Shown one piece after another: positions 23,851 to 36,319 of a stretch of 64,000 bases of DNA. Within the stretch, counting starts at the first letter, position 1; each line of letters begins with the position of its first letter. Where the stretch lies: contig OY735231.1 of the NCBI GenBank assembly GCA_963457665.1, positions 34,180,369-34,244,368 of the forward strand, written 5' to 3'. This stretch comes from Thysanoteuthis rhombus (Eukaryota > Mollusca > Cephalopoda > Oegopsida > Thysanoteuthidae). A program made the translations under genes and the position numbers. The notes beneath the pieces were generated by a model. The model was not told the DNA's origin. It saw only the letters and a list, made by a program, of their open reading frames with translations, and did no database searches.

Positions 23851-24436
23851 TTGCATCAGCTTGAGTAATCAGTATTGGTTGCGGAAAAAACTTCAAATAA
23901 AGCAAAGGAAAATAAAATAGTGAGATCCACTCATACTCCTGGACAGGCCTACACACACCCTCAGGCTGGCCTATCTTCTCCCTCCTGGAACCTTCAAAAA
24001 TCCATCTCTTGTAAATGAGAATATCATGTTCTCACTTTTGACATTATTAGTTTGCATAAAAAAGCGGACCATCAAATTTGAAAAGAGCCCATGTTTCATA
24101 GCCAGGTTTAGATTGGGCCTAGGTTAAGGGCTAGGGTTAGAGGTTTTTCTCAAAGAAAAACATGTCTTATGATTGGGCTATGGTCAGATTTCTTATAAAA
24201 ATACTGCCAAACTTGGCATAAGCACTGAGAGGAAGAGAAATTCATATCCACTGTTTCCTATGATGAATAGAAAGTAAGGGTCCTGTTTAGCTTTATATTT
24301 ATATAGTAAAGAGAACCCATCCTCTGGAACCTTTGGAACATTTTTTTTTATTACAACTGACAAATTTCAAGAATGTTTGATGATCTAATAGATTGAAAGC
24401 ACAAAATCAAAAGAAAACAAAGTTTGAATTTCCTCC

Positions 24437-24461
24437 ATATATATATATATATATATATATA
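24437..24461. repeat. (TA)n microsatellite
   Basis: Pure TA tract that abuts the palindromic element starting at 24467. Confidence 0.95.
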
Positions 24462-24466
24462 ATAGA

Positions 24467-24622
24467 AGATTATAACTTGCATTTATTTATTTCCCGACAT
24501 CAATTTTCTTGCAAGGGACTAAAACAGTTGCCATTCATCATGCAAAATTTATGAATGTGAACTGTTTTAGACCCTTGCAAGAAACTTCCAGTCATAAAAT
24601 GAATTAATTCAATTTATAATCT
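24467..24622. mobile_element. palindromic MITE-like element with pre-miRNA-like core
   Basis: The ends AGATTATAA and TTATAATCT are inverted repeats, and similarity between the arms continues inward. The core 24505-24584 is a near-perfect hairpin: TTTCTTGCAAGGG-A-CTAAAACAGTT pairs with AACTGTTTTAG-A-CCCTTGCAAGAAA (one A/A mismatch), then ATTCAT pairs with ATGAAT across a 3-nt internal loop, with a 12-nt terminal loop. It sits directly beside a (TA)n tract, as expected for an element with TA target preference. The core has the size and shape of a miRNA precursor, so processing into small RNA is possible but unproven. Confidence 0.6.
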
Positions 24623-24674
24623 GATATAACTATCATCATAATATCCCTACCTACAAAGATATTGAGTATTCTAC

Positions 24675-25040
24675 TTATATGATTCACAAAATGAGACAAA
24701 CTCAGGAGTAGAAGTATTAATTGCTAATTAATCCATTCATAAATGAATTAATCAATATCCTATACATGTTTGGAGAGAGGTTCCCTTCTTCAGTAGCATG
24801 TGTGTACCTGTCAGTGGTCCAAATGGTGAGTCCTGACTGTATTGTGTCTGTGGAGGAATCTGTGTTGGTATGCTTGGATATCCTGTTGGAAGCAGTAGCA
24901 GCAGTTATGGGTAATTTATTAGTTGTGCTGCTCAGAAGGAGTATTGGTTATCATGGATACTGGGAGCTGGATAGTAGTTTAGTCTTAGCAGTGTGGATGT
25001 TTGGTAAGTTGGGGATGAGGCTATCCATGGTATTGGTCCA
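24675..25040 (+). repeat. dispersed repeat R6
   Basis: 'gagacaaactcaggagta', 'attaatcc', 'ctatacatgttt' and 'ttcccttcttcagta' recur at 31242-31625 (+) and, for the first part, inverted at 31075-31210. Confidence 0.5.

Positions 25041-25041
<1 letters not shown>

Positions 25042-25085
<44 letters not shown>
25042..25085. repeat. (TA)n microsatellite
   Basis: 44 bp of TA at the 3' edge of the R6 copy. Confidence 0.95.
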
Positions 25086-25092
<7 letters not shown>

Positions 25093-25195
25093 GTACAACT
25101 TGAGAACATTGTGAGTTTATAGACATTGTATCATTAGACCAACCAATAAGCAAAAAATAAGCCCAAAAATTTTGCACACACTCACACACACACAA

Positions 25196-25198
<3 letters not shown>

Positions 25199-25272
<74 letters not shown>
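25199..25272. repeat. (TC)n microsatellite
   Basis: About 74 bp of pure TC, preceded by a short CA-rich run and followed directly by an inverted R1 copy. Confidence 0.95.
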
Positions 25273-25275
<3 letters not shown>

Positions 25276-25281
25276 GCATGA

Positions 25282-25580
25282 GGAAAATGATTTTTTTTTT
25301 TCAAAAATTCCTCTCCTAAATAAGTTTTTATTGGGGGGATCAATTTGCAACGAAAGTTTATGCCAAATTAGTCCCCTAGTTTATGTCCAGTGGGATTCAC
25401 ATTTGTTTTTTTAAAAATTTGCACTTTTTAGATCTGTTTTTTTTTTAACCATGAATTTATGATTCCAACCATACTGGTAGTATTTTCATCAGGCTAACTT
25501 AACTTTGCCATTACCATTACTTAACACATGAGATAAAAAGGAATATATATGATTCATAATTTCCCTTAGAATGTTACTAC
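25282..25580 (-). repeat. R1 dispersed repeat (inverted)
   Basis: Contains 'gtttatgccaaattagtccc', 'aaccatactggtagtatttt' and 'gattcataatttcccttaga', the reverse complement of the 3690-type subtype. Confidence 0.6.
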
Positions 25581-25589
25581 TTCTTAATT

Positions 25590-27570
25590 CTCTTGAATAA
25601 AAAGTTATGTTATGTAATTTCTATCGTCCTTCAGTTGTCATTCATCTAATGGCTCTCATCTAAAGGATTCTTTTTAAATAAAATTTATATAATGTGGGCA
25701 CATTTTGTTGTACGTTCAGATTTGTTTCACTTTTCTGGCTGGAAAAAGAATGAGTTGTCTCCCTTGCTTCGTGCGTCCTGCAAAAAAAACTCATTGGAAA
25801 TGAACTAGAGTTTTGAACACAATATTTTGTGCTCCTTCAGTAAAGTTCACATATAAAAAACTAGAAAACATCTCTACAAAATACAAGTAGTTGAAATCAA
25901 AGTTACTGATCAGTAGAAAACATATGAATTATTGTGCGAGCAAAAAAATCTAAATCCACCCCTTTGCATATGATTCTTATAGGCCGCTAGAGCCATCAAG
26001 TTATATTAAAACAATGCCCAGAGTGAATTTTTTAAAATTTTATATTATTCACACATTTTTTTTATGCTTTCATCTCCAAATTAGAAAAATTATTTTAATC
26101 CAATTCTTACAAAAGAAAATTAACAAACAAGAACTGAATTTCCATTGATAAGACAATTCAATACAATTTTTGTCTAGTGGTTAGTGAGTAATTTTTGATT
26201 GCTCATAAGTAAACAGTACAGACAATGGCTATTTCTCTCAAAGTCTGCTTTTCTGACCAGGACAATGATATTCATATTTCATTGTTTTTCTCACTTTATG
26301 CAATTGAAAACGTGCTAATTTACTTGTTGTCCAATTAGAAATAAGTAGATTTCAAATCATTACTTTCACAAAGTTTGGAGGGAATGATTGTCATTTTCTA
26401 TACATTTTAGACATAATCAATTAAAAGATGATACTTATAACCCAAGAACCAAAAAAGTGAGAATATGTTGTAAAGTGATATTCAAATAAAAATCATATTG
26501 AAAAATGGATCCAAACCAGATGCTAAATTTTTTTATTAGTCTAGAAATGTTGCCAGGATTTTTTTGTAGCATTTGATGATGGTATTTTGTCATTTAATCT
26601 TACATTCCCATTCAAGGGGAGATGTTTTACTAGAATTGGATTATTTTTTTTCATTAATCATTTTTTGACTTTAAAATGGGATATGGAATTTTTGTATATT
26701 ATTTTATCAATTGAAAATTTGTTTGGTTCTGAAGAATCGGAGACAGAATTTATTTTTATCACATCAGCAAAAGAAATGCAAGGAATGAACTAGAATACAT
26801 ACAAAGTGCTACCCAAAAGTTTGGGGAATGATATCAAACATGTACACTATTGCCTCCTATTTGCTTACTGGCTCACAAAGGGTAGCAGCAAAATTCCACA
26901 CGACATTTAGTTTGTGCTCACTGTTCAAATTCATTGAACATTTGACTAACACTTTATACATAAACTTTGTTTAACACTTTCTATTTGAAAAGAATGTATT
27001 GAGCAGCAATCCTTCACTTAAACATGTCATTAAAAACAACAGACAAAATATACAACTATAAATTTATATATATCTATCTGTTTATTCAATGTTGTGGATG
27101 ACAATTTACATTATGAACCAGAAATTTGGCACATGGGTATATATGATTACAGTGAAGGCTTGTATAAATTTCAATACGTGTGGTTGACCACAAAGGTCAT
27201 TCAGAGTTATTTCTGATTTTTATTAAGACAAATGCAAGGGAGAAAACTCATTCTCTCAAAATATCACAAAAAATCAGCAAAAAAAAGCATTGAAAAAATT
27301 TGGCGCAAATTTTTAAAAAATGTATTTGTTTGTTGTTTGCAAAAGTACCCAACTTCCTTTTTTTTTTCAAAAAAGACTTTCAACTGATAAATGTATATAG
27401 TGCCCAATAATATTCTAACACTTTTATTTCATAATTTCCATCTTATCATTTACCCTCTTCAAAGTATCATTTCAATATTTTTTAGTAATTTTTTTCATCA
27501 TACCCATATACAATAGTACTTCACTTAATGAGGACAATCTGTTCCACTGATATCTTGTCAGATAAAAATA
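25590..27570. other. anonymous AT-rich stretch
   Basis: No gene, RNA or repeat that I can support. There are many stops in all frames. Confidence 0.3.
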
Positions 27571-27574
27571 ATAC

Positions 27575-27826
27575 TTGATAAGGGTATACAACCAATACAT
27601 CCATCCAATAGTCATTTACAGAGCTGAAACATGGAACCTAATAAAGAAACTGACCTTCAAACTGAAAACCAGGCAACATGCAAATGAAAGGAATCATGCT
27701 CAAAATCACATGAAGAGGTCATCACAATATATTAGGGAAAAAACAGTAGTCCGAGGTATCATAGAATCTATAAGAAAACTCAAATGGCAATGGTCTAGTT
27801 ATGTTGCAAGAATGTCAGATAACTGA
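27575..27826 (+). pseudogene. LINE reverse-transcriptase C-terminal fragment
   Basis: The frame reads 'YNQYIHPIVIYRAETWNL', then 'IREKTVVRGIIESIRKLKWQ' and 'WSSYVARMSDN'. This is the C-terminal region of RTE/CR1-type LINE polyproteins (the usual pattern is 'L..YG.E.W', '.R..T...DI...I...KW.WAGH..R..D.RW'). It lacks the RT core and stops just before the usual 'RW' block. Its orientation is opposite to the other LINE pieces. Confidence 0.75.
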
Positions 27827-27949
27827 TCGACATCACAACTCACAGTGTAGATCTCAAGAGGTCACATATAGAACTGTGGCTAGCATTATGATTGTATTTA
27901 TCATAGGTAATGCCAGGTATTTTTGGTAGTATATACATATCCTCAAACA

Positions 27950-28100
27950 TATACTTACATTCACATACATACTCACTGAGACACACAATCACTCACACAT
28001 GTACACGCATACACACGCATACAAACGCACACATACTCACACACACAAACACACACACACACACACACACGCGCGCACACACAAATATATATATATATAT
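27950..28100. repeat. (CA)n-rich low-complexity tract
   Basis: CA dinucleotides interspersed with ACTC and ACGC, ending in a short (TA)n. Confidence 0.9.
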
Positions 28101-28639
28101 GCTCAGAGATATATACACATATTCAACTGTATACATATATAAACAAATGCATACATGTATATATATTCATACCATGCAAAAGTTATTTCTTCACCAAATT
28201 TTTCTTTATTTCTCATACTTTTATAATATTCCTTCAACTTCTTCATGACATCAAATATTATTTTATTAATATCCTTATGGTAGAACAATTTTTTGAATAC
28301 CACCCAATTACGTTCACGCAGGTGGAAAAATTAATCTAAAATTTGAATAATGTAGGGGACGTAACTCCGTTGGAAATATCTTGAATTCATTGTACATCGT
28401 AGCAGCCGTCTTTGTAAGGTTTATGCATGTACTTGTATACACGCGTCTGCATGATTGAGAAAATTCTTTGCTTTAAAAAAAATCACATTGCTTTTATTTA
28501 TTTCTCCTATCGAGGGTTAGAGATTAAACAACGTTTTTTTTCATCTCTGACTGAAAAGCATTGTTCATAGTATATAATGTGTCTTATATAACCTCAAAAG
28601 TTTCATCAGTGCTCTCATAAATCTAAAAAACAAACAAAT

Positions 28640-28880
28640 AAAAGAACCAATTTAGCATAAACTTACATTATAAATTAAACTCCAACTTTAAAAAATCGGT
28701 GGGGGGTGCGAAAAAGATTTTTGGGGACATAATTAGAAGAAAATGTTTGAAATTTCAGCCCTCTAGCTCAATATACATAGATATCCAAGCCAGTCAGCCA
28801 GACCCAATTGAAAACTGAAGAAAGCAATGTTGACTGTTTTCGGTGACAGTTTTTGGTTGATGGTTTCTAATTTCAGGTTG
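28640..28880 (+). repeat. R1 dispersed repeat, 3' half
   Basis: 'accaatttagcataaactta', 'ctctagctcaatatacatag' and 'tgaaaactgaagaaagcaat' followed by 'ttttggttgatggtttctaa'. Confidence 0.6.
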
Positions 28881-29159
28881 TCAGCTGTGGACCATTTTAA
28901 AATGCAAATCAAGTATCGTACTTGATCGCATTCAAGACATCCCACCCATCTCAGCGAGTAATATTAGGAAACAAAATATTAGTGTATTTATGGGTAAGCA
29001 TTCAATGTTATTGAAATACATAATACAGTATAGCAGAGAAAAAAATTGGAATTTTCAAGAACTTATCTCCCTTACATCTTACGAAGCAGTTAGTAAATTC
29101 TAGGTGGTGTCTGTTAGGATACACGATAAATTTTTGTTGTTGCTGTTATTGTTTACTCC

Positions 29160-29510
29160 TGTAGACTTCTTGTAGAGCAGAGGGCCACGACCACTATTCT
29201 GTGGTTTCAGTAGCAAGTGGGTTTGTACAGGGTGGAGTTGTTAGCCCCATGCTCGACCCCCTCCTTTACCTGGACGTGGGACACGCTATGGCAACTGTTA
29301 AGCTGCAGGTTTTCCTATCAGAGTAACCTTCTCTTACATGGGCGCTGCCACCACTTTTAAACACGAGGTGGGGGAATGTATTCGAAATATATCTTAGCAG
29401 GTACCCTGTTACCAGCAAATAATAGTACCATCTTTCCATACGGGTACATCAAGTTGAGGGTTACATAAAGCAATCGTACAGCACCATTATCCTTAATCAA
29501 CTATAAAGTT
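29160..29510 (+). repeat. dispersed repeat R4, second copy
   Basis: The partner of 22920-23320. It includes 'ttgttagccccatgctcgac' and 'aaatatatcttagcaggtac'. It has the composition of a LINE/SINE-type element, but no tRNA head or protein is seen. Confidence 0.4.
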
Positions 29511-29519
29511 AAAACTTTC

Positions 29520-29690
29520 TAACCCCTTGTCTTTGGTGAGAAGGCCTGATCGAGGTGGAAGGGAGGGGCAGATGCCCAGTTTGACTCCCACTCCAAACCA
29601 TGTTTTCTTAGACGGACTGCCTTACAGGGTGAAAGAACTCAAACTACTCTACTGTTTACCCATAGCTTGAAGTTGAGGCATTTTTAAAGC
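29520..29690 (+). repeat. dispersed repeat R5
   Basis: 'acggactgccttacagggtg' and 'tttacccatagcttgaag' match 57425-57560 in reverse complement. Confidence 0.45.
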
Positions 29691-29756
29691 ATTTATTCAA
29701 TAGATTATGTCTCATGTCTGCATTTTGTTGGAAGGAGTGTTTTAATTATTGTTGGT

Positions 29757-29817
29757 GGTTTGTTTTTTGGACTAATTTCAAACAACAGAAATAGAGAAAT
29801 TAGTCCAAACAAAACAC
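29757..29817. other. small hairpin, pre-miRNA-like
   Basis: GGACTAATTTC pairs perfectly with GAAATTAGTCC over 11 bp, and the stem continues outward as GTTTTTT/AAACAAAAC-type pairing with bulges. The loop is about 16 nt. It lies in repeat-poor sequence between R5 and an R1 copy. There is no evidence of transcription. Confidence 0.35.
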
Positions 29818-30117
29818 AATGCAATGATTATGACTCAATCTTCTTTATGGCTGAAAAGAAAACTGAGTTTGGTTTTATTTCAAGATAAATATTGGGTTGC
29901 CAATTTAAGTTTCTTCACTTAATTACATGTGTTGATCATCTGTAAAACTAGATTAGGGTCAAATTCAACTAGTGTATCACAATCATAATCAAAATAGAAG
30001 CAACAAAATAGTGAGTTTGAGTCAGACATAAGAATTTTAAAATGTCTCCATTTCTAAGAAGCATATGTACAACTAGCGTTCAAAGAAAAACTTTGAACCA
30101 CCACCACCTATATACGC

Positions 30118-30345
30118 TGTTCGGGAGTAATCAATAAAGAAGTTGGGAAAAGGGGTGATCAATGAATAAATTACTTTATTTCTCTCTCCTTTTGTAGTGC
30201 TGTGCTCACTAAAAAAAAGGTCTAAATTTTCAACAAGGTTACATTGCATACTGACCCTCCCTCAAAAGACCTATATTGGAGGGGAATCCCTAAGACACAA
30301 AAAGAAAATTTCCATTTTCTCTTTCATTTCTCCATCCATCACAAA
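30118..30345 (+). repeat. R1 dispersed repeat, middle part
   Basis: 'gggtgatcaatgaataaatt', 'cctata.tggaggggaat' and 'ttgcatactgac' match the R1 body. Confidence 0.5.
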
Positions 30346-30465
30346 TATTTGTGAATAAATACCTATTCACCCAATCTGTTCTCATTAACAATATATATGT
30401 AAATTGGGAAATGAATGTATAATCTGACAGAATGATATTACATATTCATAAATATATATATCTAT

Positions 30466-30467
30466 AC

Positions 30468-30564
<97 letters not shown>

Positions 30565-30591
30565 GTATATGTATATATATATGTATGTGTG

Positions 30592-30634
<43 letters not shown>

Positions 30635-30637
30635 ACA
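30466..30637. repeat. (CA)n(TA)n compound microsatellite
   Basis: CA tract followed by long TA tracts, broken by TATG and TGTG units. Confidence 0.95.
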
Positions 30638-31074
30638 CTGACATACTATTAATATACCTACAGGTCTAATCCACCATGGATACCCATCAAGTAAGTTTAT
30701 GTATGCATCTAAAGGCAATTTAACATATGAACACACGTATGCAAAAATTCTGCATCATCTTACCAAGCACCCAAATAGCTCAACACTGGACCATAACTTA
30801 GATTCCCTATAACCATTACATCCAATTCTTAAGAATGCCTTTCTCCTTTGACCAGTACAACCAATGAAATACCCATAACTGCTGCGACTACTTCCAACAA
30901 AAGATACAACCAAACCATCACAGATTCCTTCACTTACATAAAACAGTCCAGACTCACTGGTAGACCCCCTCCCATGAATCTTGATTTTTTAATTTTCATT
31001 TTTGCTCTCGAAGCAAAACATCTTATGCTAAATTTGTTTTCAATGGAAACCTGACCTTTTAACCTCTAAAAAAT

Positions 31075-31210
31075 ACACACATGCTACTTGAGATGGGAAC
31101 TCTTCCCAAAACCTGTGTAGCATACTGATTAATTGATTTGTCAATTGTTTGATTAATTTATAAAGTTTCCATATACTTTTACTCCTGAGTTTGTCTCGTT
31201 CTCTATTCTT
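31075..31210 (-). repeat. R6 fragment (inverted)
   Basis: 'tactcctgagtttgtctcgt' is the reverse complement of the R6 head. It faces the plus-strand R6 copy at 31242 across a (TA)n core. Confidence 0.55.
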
Positions 31211-31214
31211 CATT

Positions 31215-31241
31215 TATATATATATATATATATATATATAA
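31215..31241. repeat. (TA)n microsatellite
   Basis: It forms the centre of the head-to-head R6 pair. Confidence 0.95.
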
Positions 31242-31625
31242 TGTGTACTGTAGAGAGTGAGACAGACTCGGGAGTGAGGTGATTGGAGGTAAGGTTTATT
31301 AATCCTTATAAGTGAATTGTCCATACATGTTTCGGGATTTTTCCCATCATCAGTGGTGAGTGCTGTGTGAGTTTGTATTAAAATGTACCATGTGGAACCA
31401 GAGTCCACTGGCAGGAGCTATGCATGTAGGTAAATTGTGTTGTCAGGGCTGCTGGAGGCCTCCTGCCGAGTGGGAGAATGTCTGGTAAGGTATCAGGTCT
31501 TTGGTAAAGCAGCAGCAGTTGGTCTTGGGGAGGGCAGAGTGTGTCAAGGTAGGGGGGAGTGATGTGGAGTTAGATTTTTTGGTATGTTTGGGGTAGTGTA
31601 GATGGAGGGGTGGTGAGGTCAAGGA
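31242..31625 (+). repeat. dispersed repeat R6, second copy
   Basis: 'gagacagactcgggagtgag', 'ccatacatgtttcgggattt' and 'ttcccatcatcagtggtgag' match 24675-25040. Confidence 0.5.
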
Positions 31626-31785
31626 GCTACATAGGTATCAACCTTAAAAGTTATTGAAAATGTTTTGGCTATGATTTGGACAGGGGTTTTAACAGGCTAA
31701 GGTGAAGTTTTTCCAATGGGTCTGGGTGACTTTGAAGCTTCCATTATTGAATGTATCTTAGATGTGGGTGTGAGGATATTATTGG

Positions 31786-31787
<2 letters not shown>

Positions 31788-31830
<43 letters not shown>
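31788..31830. repeat. (TA)n microsatellite
   Basis: Pure TA, 43 bp. Confidence 0.95.
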
Positions 31831-31831
<1 letters not shown>

Positions 31832-32262
31832 GCATGTCAGTGTGGAGAAAGGATAAAGATCTGATAGAATATTGTGTCAAAGTTGACGAAATAGAAGGGG
31901 AAAAAGACTTCTGAGAACATCTCAGACTTTTTATTAAACCAAGAAAAGACGTACACTTGTTTTGAGACCGAATTTACATACACCAGAAAAAATCCTTTTC
32001 CTCTGATGTACAGTAATAAAACCACTACTTGTCTTTACCTATACCCAACAATCTCTTAACCCAAACAACCATCCGGACATTTCTGTAATTTTTCACTTTT
32101 TCTCCGTAACCAATTTACGCTCTGATGAAACCTGGGATAGGTGAAATGTTTGTAAACTATTACACTAAAATAATAAAAAATATTTTAAAAATTTGAATTG
32201 TACTCAGTAATCTCAAGGTTTTTCCTTTTCCATATTGTCAACGTTTCCAGAATACACACTCA

Positions 32263-32265
<3 letters not shown>

Positions 32266-32313
<48 letters not shown>

Positions 32314-32370
32314 AGAGAGAGATAGAAAGAGACAGACAGACAGACAGACAGACTAACAGACAGAGAGAGA
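32266..32370. repeat. (TA)n followed by (GA)n/(CAGA)n
   Basis: 46 bp of TA, then GAGA and CAGA units. Confidence 0.95.
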
Positions 32371-32975
32371 AAAATAGAAATACACGTAATACAGGAAGGT
32401 TGAAAATTAACTCTAGAATTAGAAATGGTTGGCCTGACCTTACACCCTATGACCTCTCCCTGAGGGGATGGGAGGAGAAGGAGGTATATTGCATCAAATG
32501 ACAAACTTTGGATCAACTGGGGGAGTGAACTCCGAATGTTATGGTGAACATTCCACCGGACTTCCTGGAAAGGTCTATCGAAGCCATACCAAAGCACTTA
32601 CAGAAATATGCGGACGTTTTTAAGACGTTGGGGCAAATTCTTCCATTGTATGGTCAGAAGTAAAACTAGTTTGACTACAATCAACCAATGAATAATAAAG
32701 TTGTAGCCAATTTTTAATAGGGAGTTTCTTTTCACCCACTCTATATACACAAGTATACACAGACAAACATACACACTTTTGATCACTGAATATGTATAAA
32801 GAGAGAGAGAGAGAGAGTGTAAAAAAAAAGAGAAAAAAATGGAGATAAACATATACAAACAGAAACACACACACACAAATATTTTTGTGTGTATGTATTT
32901 GTATTTGTCTCTATTTCTATCTCTAAATAAATACATAGAGAGAGGGAGGAAGAGAAACACACACACACACACCCT

Positions 32976-33213
32976 TCCATAGGAATAGAGCACGCTGGTG
33001 GATGGGGAATTTAACCTATAATAAATATATCGCTTAAATTCAGCCTTACTGACCACCCAGTTCCGTAGCTCAGAGGTAAGATATTGGCCTCCGGGTCTGA
33101 AGCGAAGGTCTCAATCCTGCCTCGTGGTACTAGATGGGATATTGGAAAGTCTATAGCCACACTAAAGAGTTGTGATACAACGAAACAGCTGTCTGTAGAT
33201 GACACAATAATTT
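32976..33213 (+). mobile_element. tRNA-derived SINE
   Basis: The tRNA-like part at about 33061-33120 has a box A (TAGCTCAGAGGTAAG) and a box B (GGTCTCAATCC) spaced as in an internal RNA polymerase III promoter. A ~85-bp leader and a ~90-bp unrelated 3' part ending 'agatgacacaataa' are shared with the inverted copy at 35843-36078. It is followed by (TG)n(TA)n. Octopus and squid genomes are known to carry tRNA-derived SINEs. The family name is not determined. Confidence 0.8.
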
Positions 33214-33553
<340 letters not shown>

Positions 33554-33857
33554 GGTGGTAAGTTAAAGACATTGTTTTCTGAGTGAATATAATGCCACTC
33601 TGAAGTTTCCTTTGCTGTGGTGATTAACGAGAACCGACACTTCACGACAGAAACAGAAGGAGAAAAACACCCCAAAATATTTGTAAATCCATGTTGTGAT
33701 TTCGTCAGTATTGTCACTGGCAGACAATTAACGTACTTTTTTTGTCAACTCTCCAAATATAGACACTCAGCTATTTTCTTCTTGGACAAAAGGATTCTTT
33801 AAAATTATTCTTCACACTTTTAAACATTGTTGTATACTTATTTATTTTAAAATAACA

Positions 33858-34275
33858 GCTGGTCTGGTTAGCCACTTAATAGAAACCATCTTGTGACCAA
33901 TATTCTTTGGCAGCACGCCGTGTAGCGGGTGATGAATTACAATAATTGACAAATGGGTGATCAAGGAATAAGTTACTTCTCTAAACTTTTATCTTATCAG
34001 TGAAAAAAAATCCAAATTTAAAAAAAACTGGCATGAACGCAGCCAAAGACAAACTAGGAACCAATTTAGCATGAATATACATTGTATATTGAAGCCCCCC
34101 CCCCAAAAAACCAATTTAGGGAGGAATTTTGAAAAAATGAAAAAAATACTTTTTTCAGTAGATGATAAGAAGTAATGCCTTCAGCTTATATTGGTGTGGC
34201 CTGTATGCACAATAGGTACATAGATAGACAGTCAGGCAGACCGACTTAAAAGCTGAAGAAACCTGTATTGATGTT
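33858..34275 (+). repeat. R1 dispersed repeat, near full length
   Basis: 'gtctggttagccacttaata', 'gaccaatattctttggcagc', 'caaggaataagttacttctc', 'aaccaatttagcatgaatat', and the tail 'agctgaagaaacctgtattg'. Confidence 0.7.
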
Positions 34276-34279
34276 AACT

Positions 34280-35690
34280 ATGTTCCCTGTGTTCTTGTTG
34301 GAAAATATTCAACTGGCAAAAAAACTAATGAGAAAAATATTTTTTATCTCAATGTTTTTGGACTAGGCGTTACGGTTCTAATCACTTCTCTCAAATTGCT
34401 TTGTACGAATTAATCATTTTGTCGCTCTTCCTTGTCATAACATTTCAATGGCTGTACACACCAACCTTCAATGGGTGTCAGGTTCATTTTTTGAAAGTTG
34501 TATAGGCATTATCAGATCAGTGGAATCCCAATCGAAATGTGCCTTCTGCAGTTTTTAGATCAAGATCAAGGTGTAGTATCTGCTCTTCTAATGCCAACAA
34601 AAACACAGCATTAACTTTACATTTTCAATTTTTTAATGTTATTATGATTGTATTATAACAGTGCTGGGATCACCCTATGCTCATGAATCTCCAAAACTGA
34701 ACCATCTACCAAAAGAAAAATATGACTAGAATTATTCTATTCTGTGTTGACATTACAAAGGCGAAACATGCTGGCCTGCGAAAATTAGAATTGAAGAGCA
34801 CATATTACCACTGTGACTCATAAAGATTACTGACAGGGAGAAAAATGGCAAATACGATGACTTTCTTCAGCCAACCAAGCATTTGGGAGTCTCTCTTAAT
34901 GAGAGACTTCTCAAAAAGAAAAAAAAAAAAGAAGATTACTCAATGCTAAGGAAATCCAAGAGTGCCCTGATAACACAAACCGGATATAAAAGAAACAGAT
35001 ATGATATGTTCAGTCCAATTGAGCATACACTGTGACAACCTAACGACACTCAATGAAGGTCAGAGGGTACCTGGCCAAAAGTTGTGAAAACATTTACCAC
35101 GTAGCCGAGGAAATAATTCAACCATATCACCCAACCTAACAAAATTCAGATCAGAAAAATAAAAGTTTTTCCGCATTTTATTTATTGCTGTCTCTAAAAA
35201 CCATGTGATATAAAATTCCTGTCGACAGTGTGCCTTGTCTAGTTACCCTTTGTTGTTTATGGGGATTAGGGGCATGAACACGAAAATCTAAGGATAATCT
35301 TTGCTGACAGCCCCAAACCCTTTCAGTGCCCAGACTCCATGAATCTTGAACCATGAATAATAAACAGACACTTTACTGTTCCCAAATTATAAATGTACAA
35401 TTTGATAAATGATTATAGTAAAGTGTACAGTAAAAAATTTTTAATTTTAAAACTTGACTTAATTTTTTCTGGTGATAGATTCATCAGTTATGACAGAATC
35501 GATGATCTTTTAGTCCAGAACATAAAAAAAGCCTTAATCTGCTAAGAAATTCTCTATGAGTGCACAAAAGATTAACTCTATGCTATTTTTTTGTAGTCTT
35601 AACCAAAATTAAACTTTCAAAAAAGATACATAATAATTGCAATACATTTTAAAAGATTGTAAAAAATGTGTGCAGTACACATACACATAC
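34280..35690. other. anonymous stretch
   Basis: No supported gene or recognised repeat. Confidence 0.3.
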
Positions 35691-35691
35691 A

Positions 35692-35694
35692 CAC

Positions 35695-35727
<33 letters not shown>

Positions 35728-35755
35728 CATGTATATATATACATATATGTATATA

Positions 35756-35831
<76 letters not shown>

Positions 35832-35842
35832 TATATATATTT
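35692..35842. repeat. (TA)n microsatellite with TACA/TATG interruptions
   Basis: About 150 bp, contiguous with the 3' end of the inverted SINE. Confidence 0.95.
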
Positions 35843-36316
<474 letters not shown>

Positions 36317-36319
36317 AGT

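Noticed and set aside
33061..33120. A functional tRNA gene
   Set aside because: Boxes A and B are present, but the cloverleaf is not complete and the sequence is repeated with shared non-tRNA flanks, so it is a SINE head.
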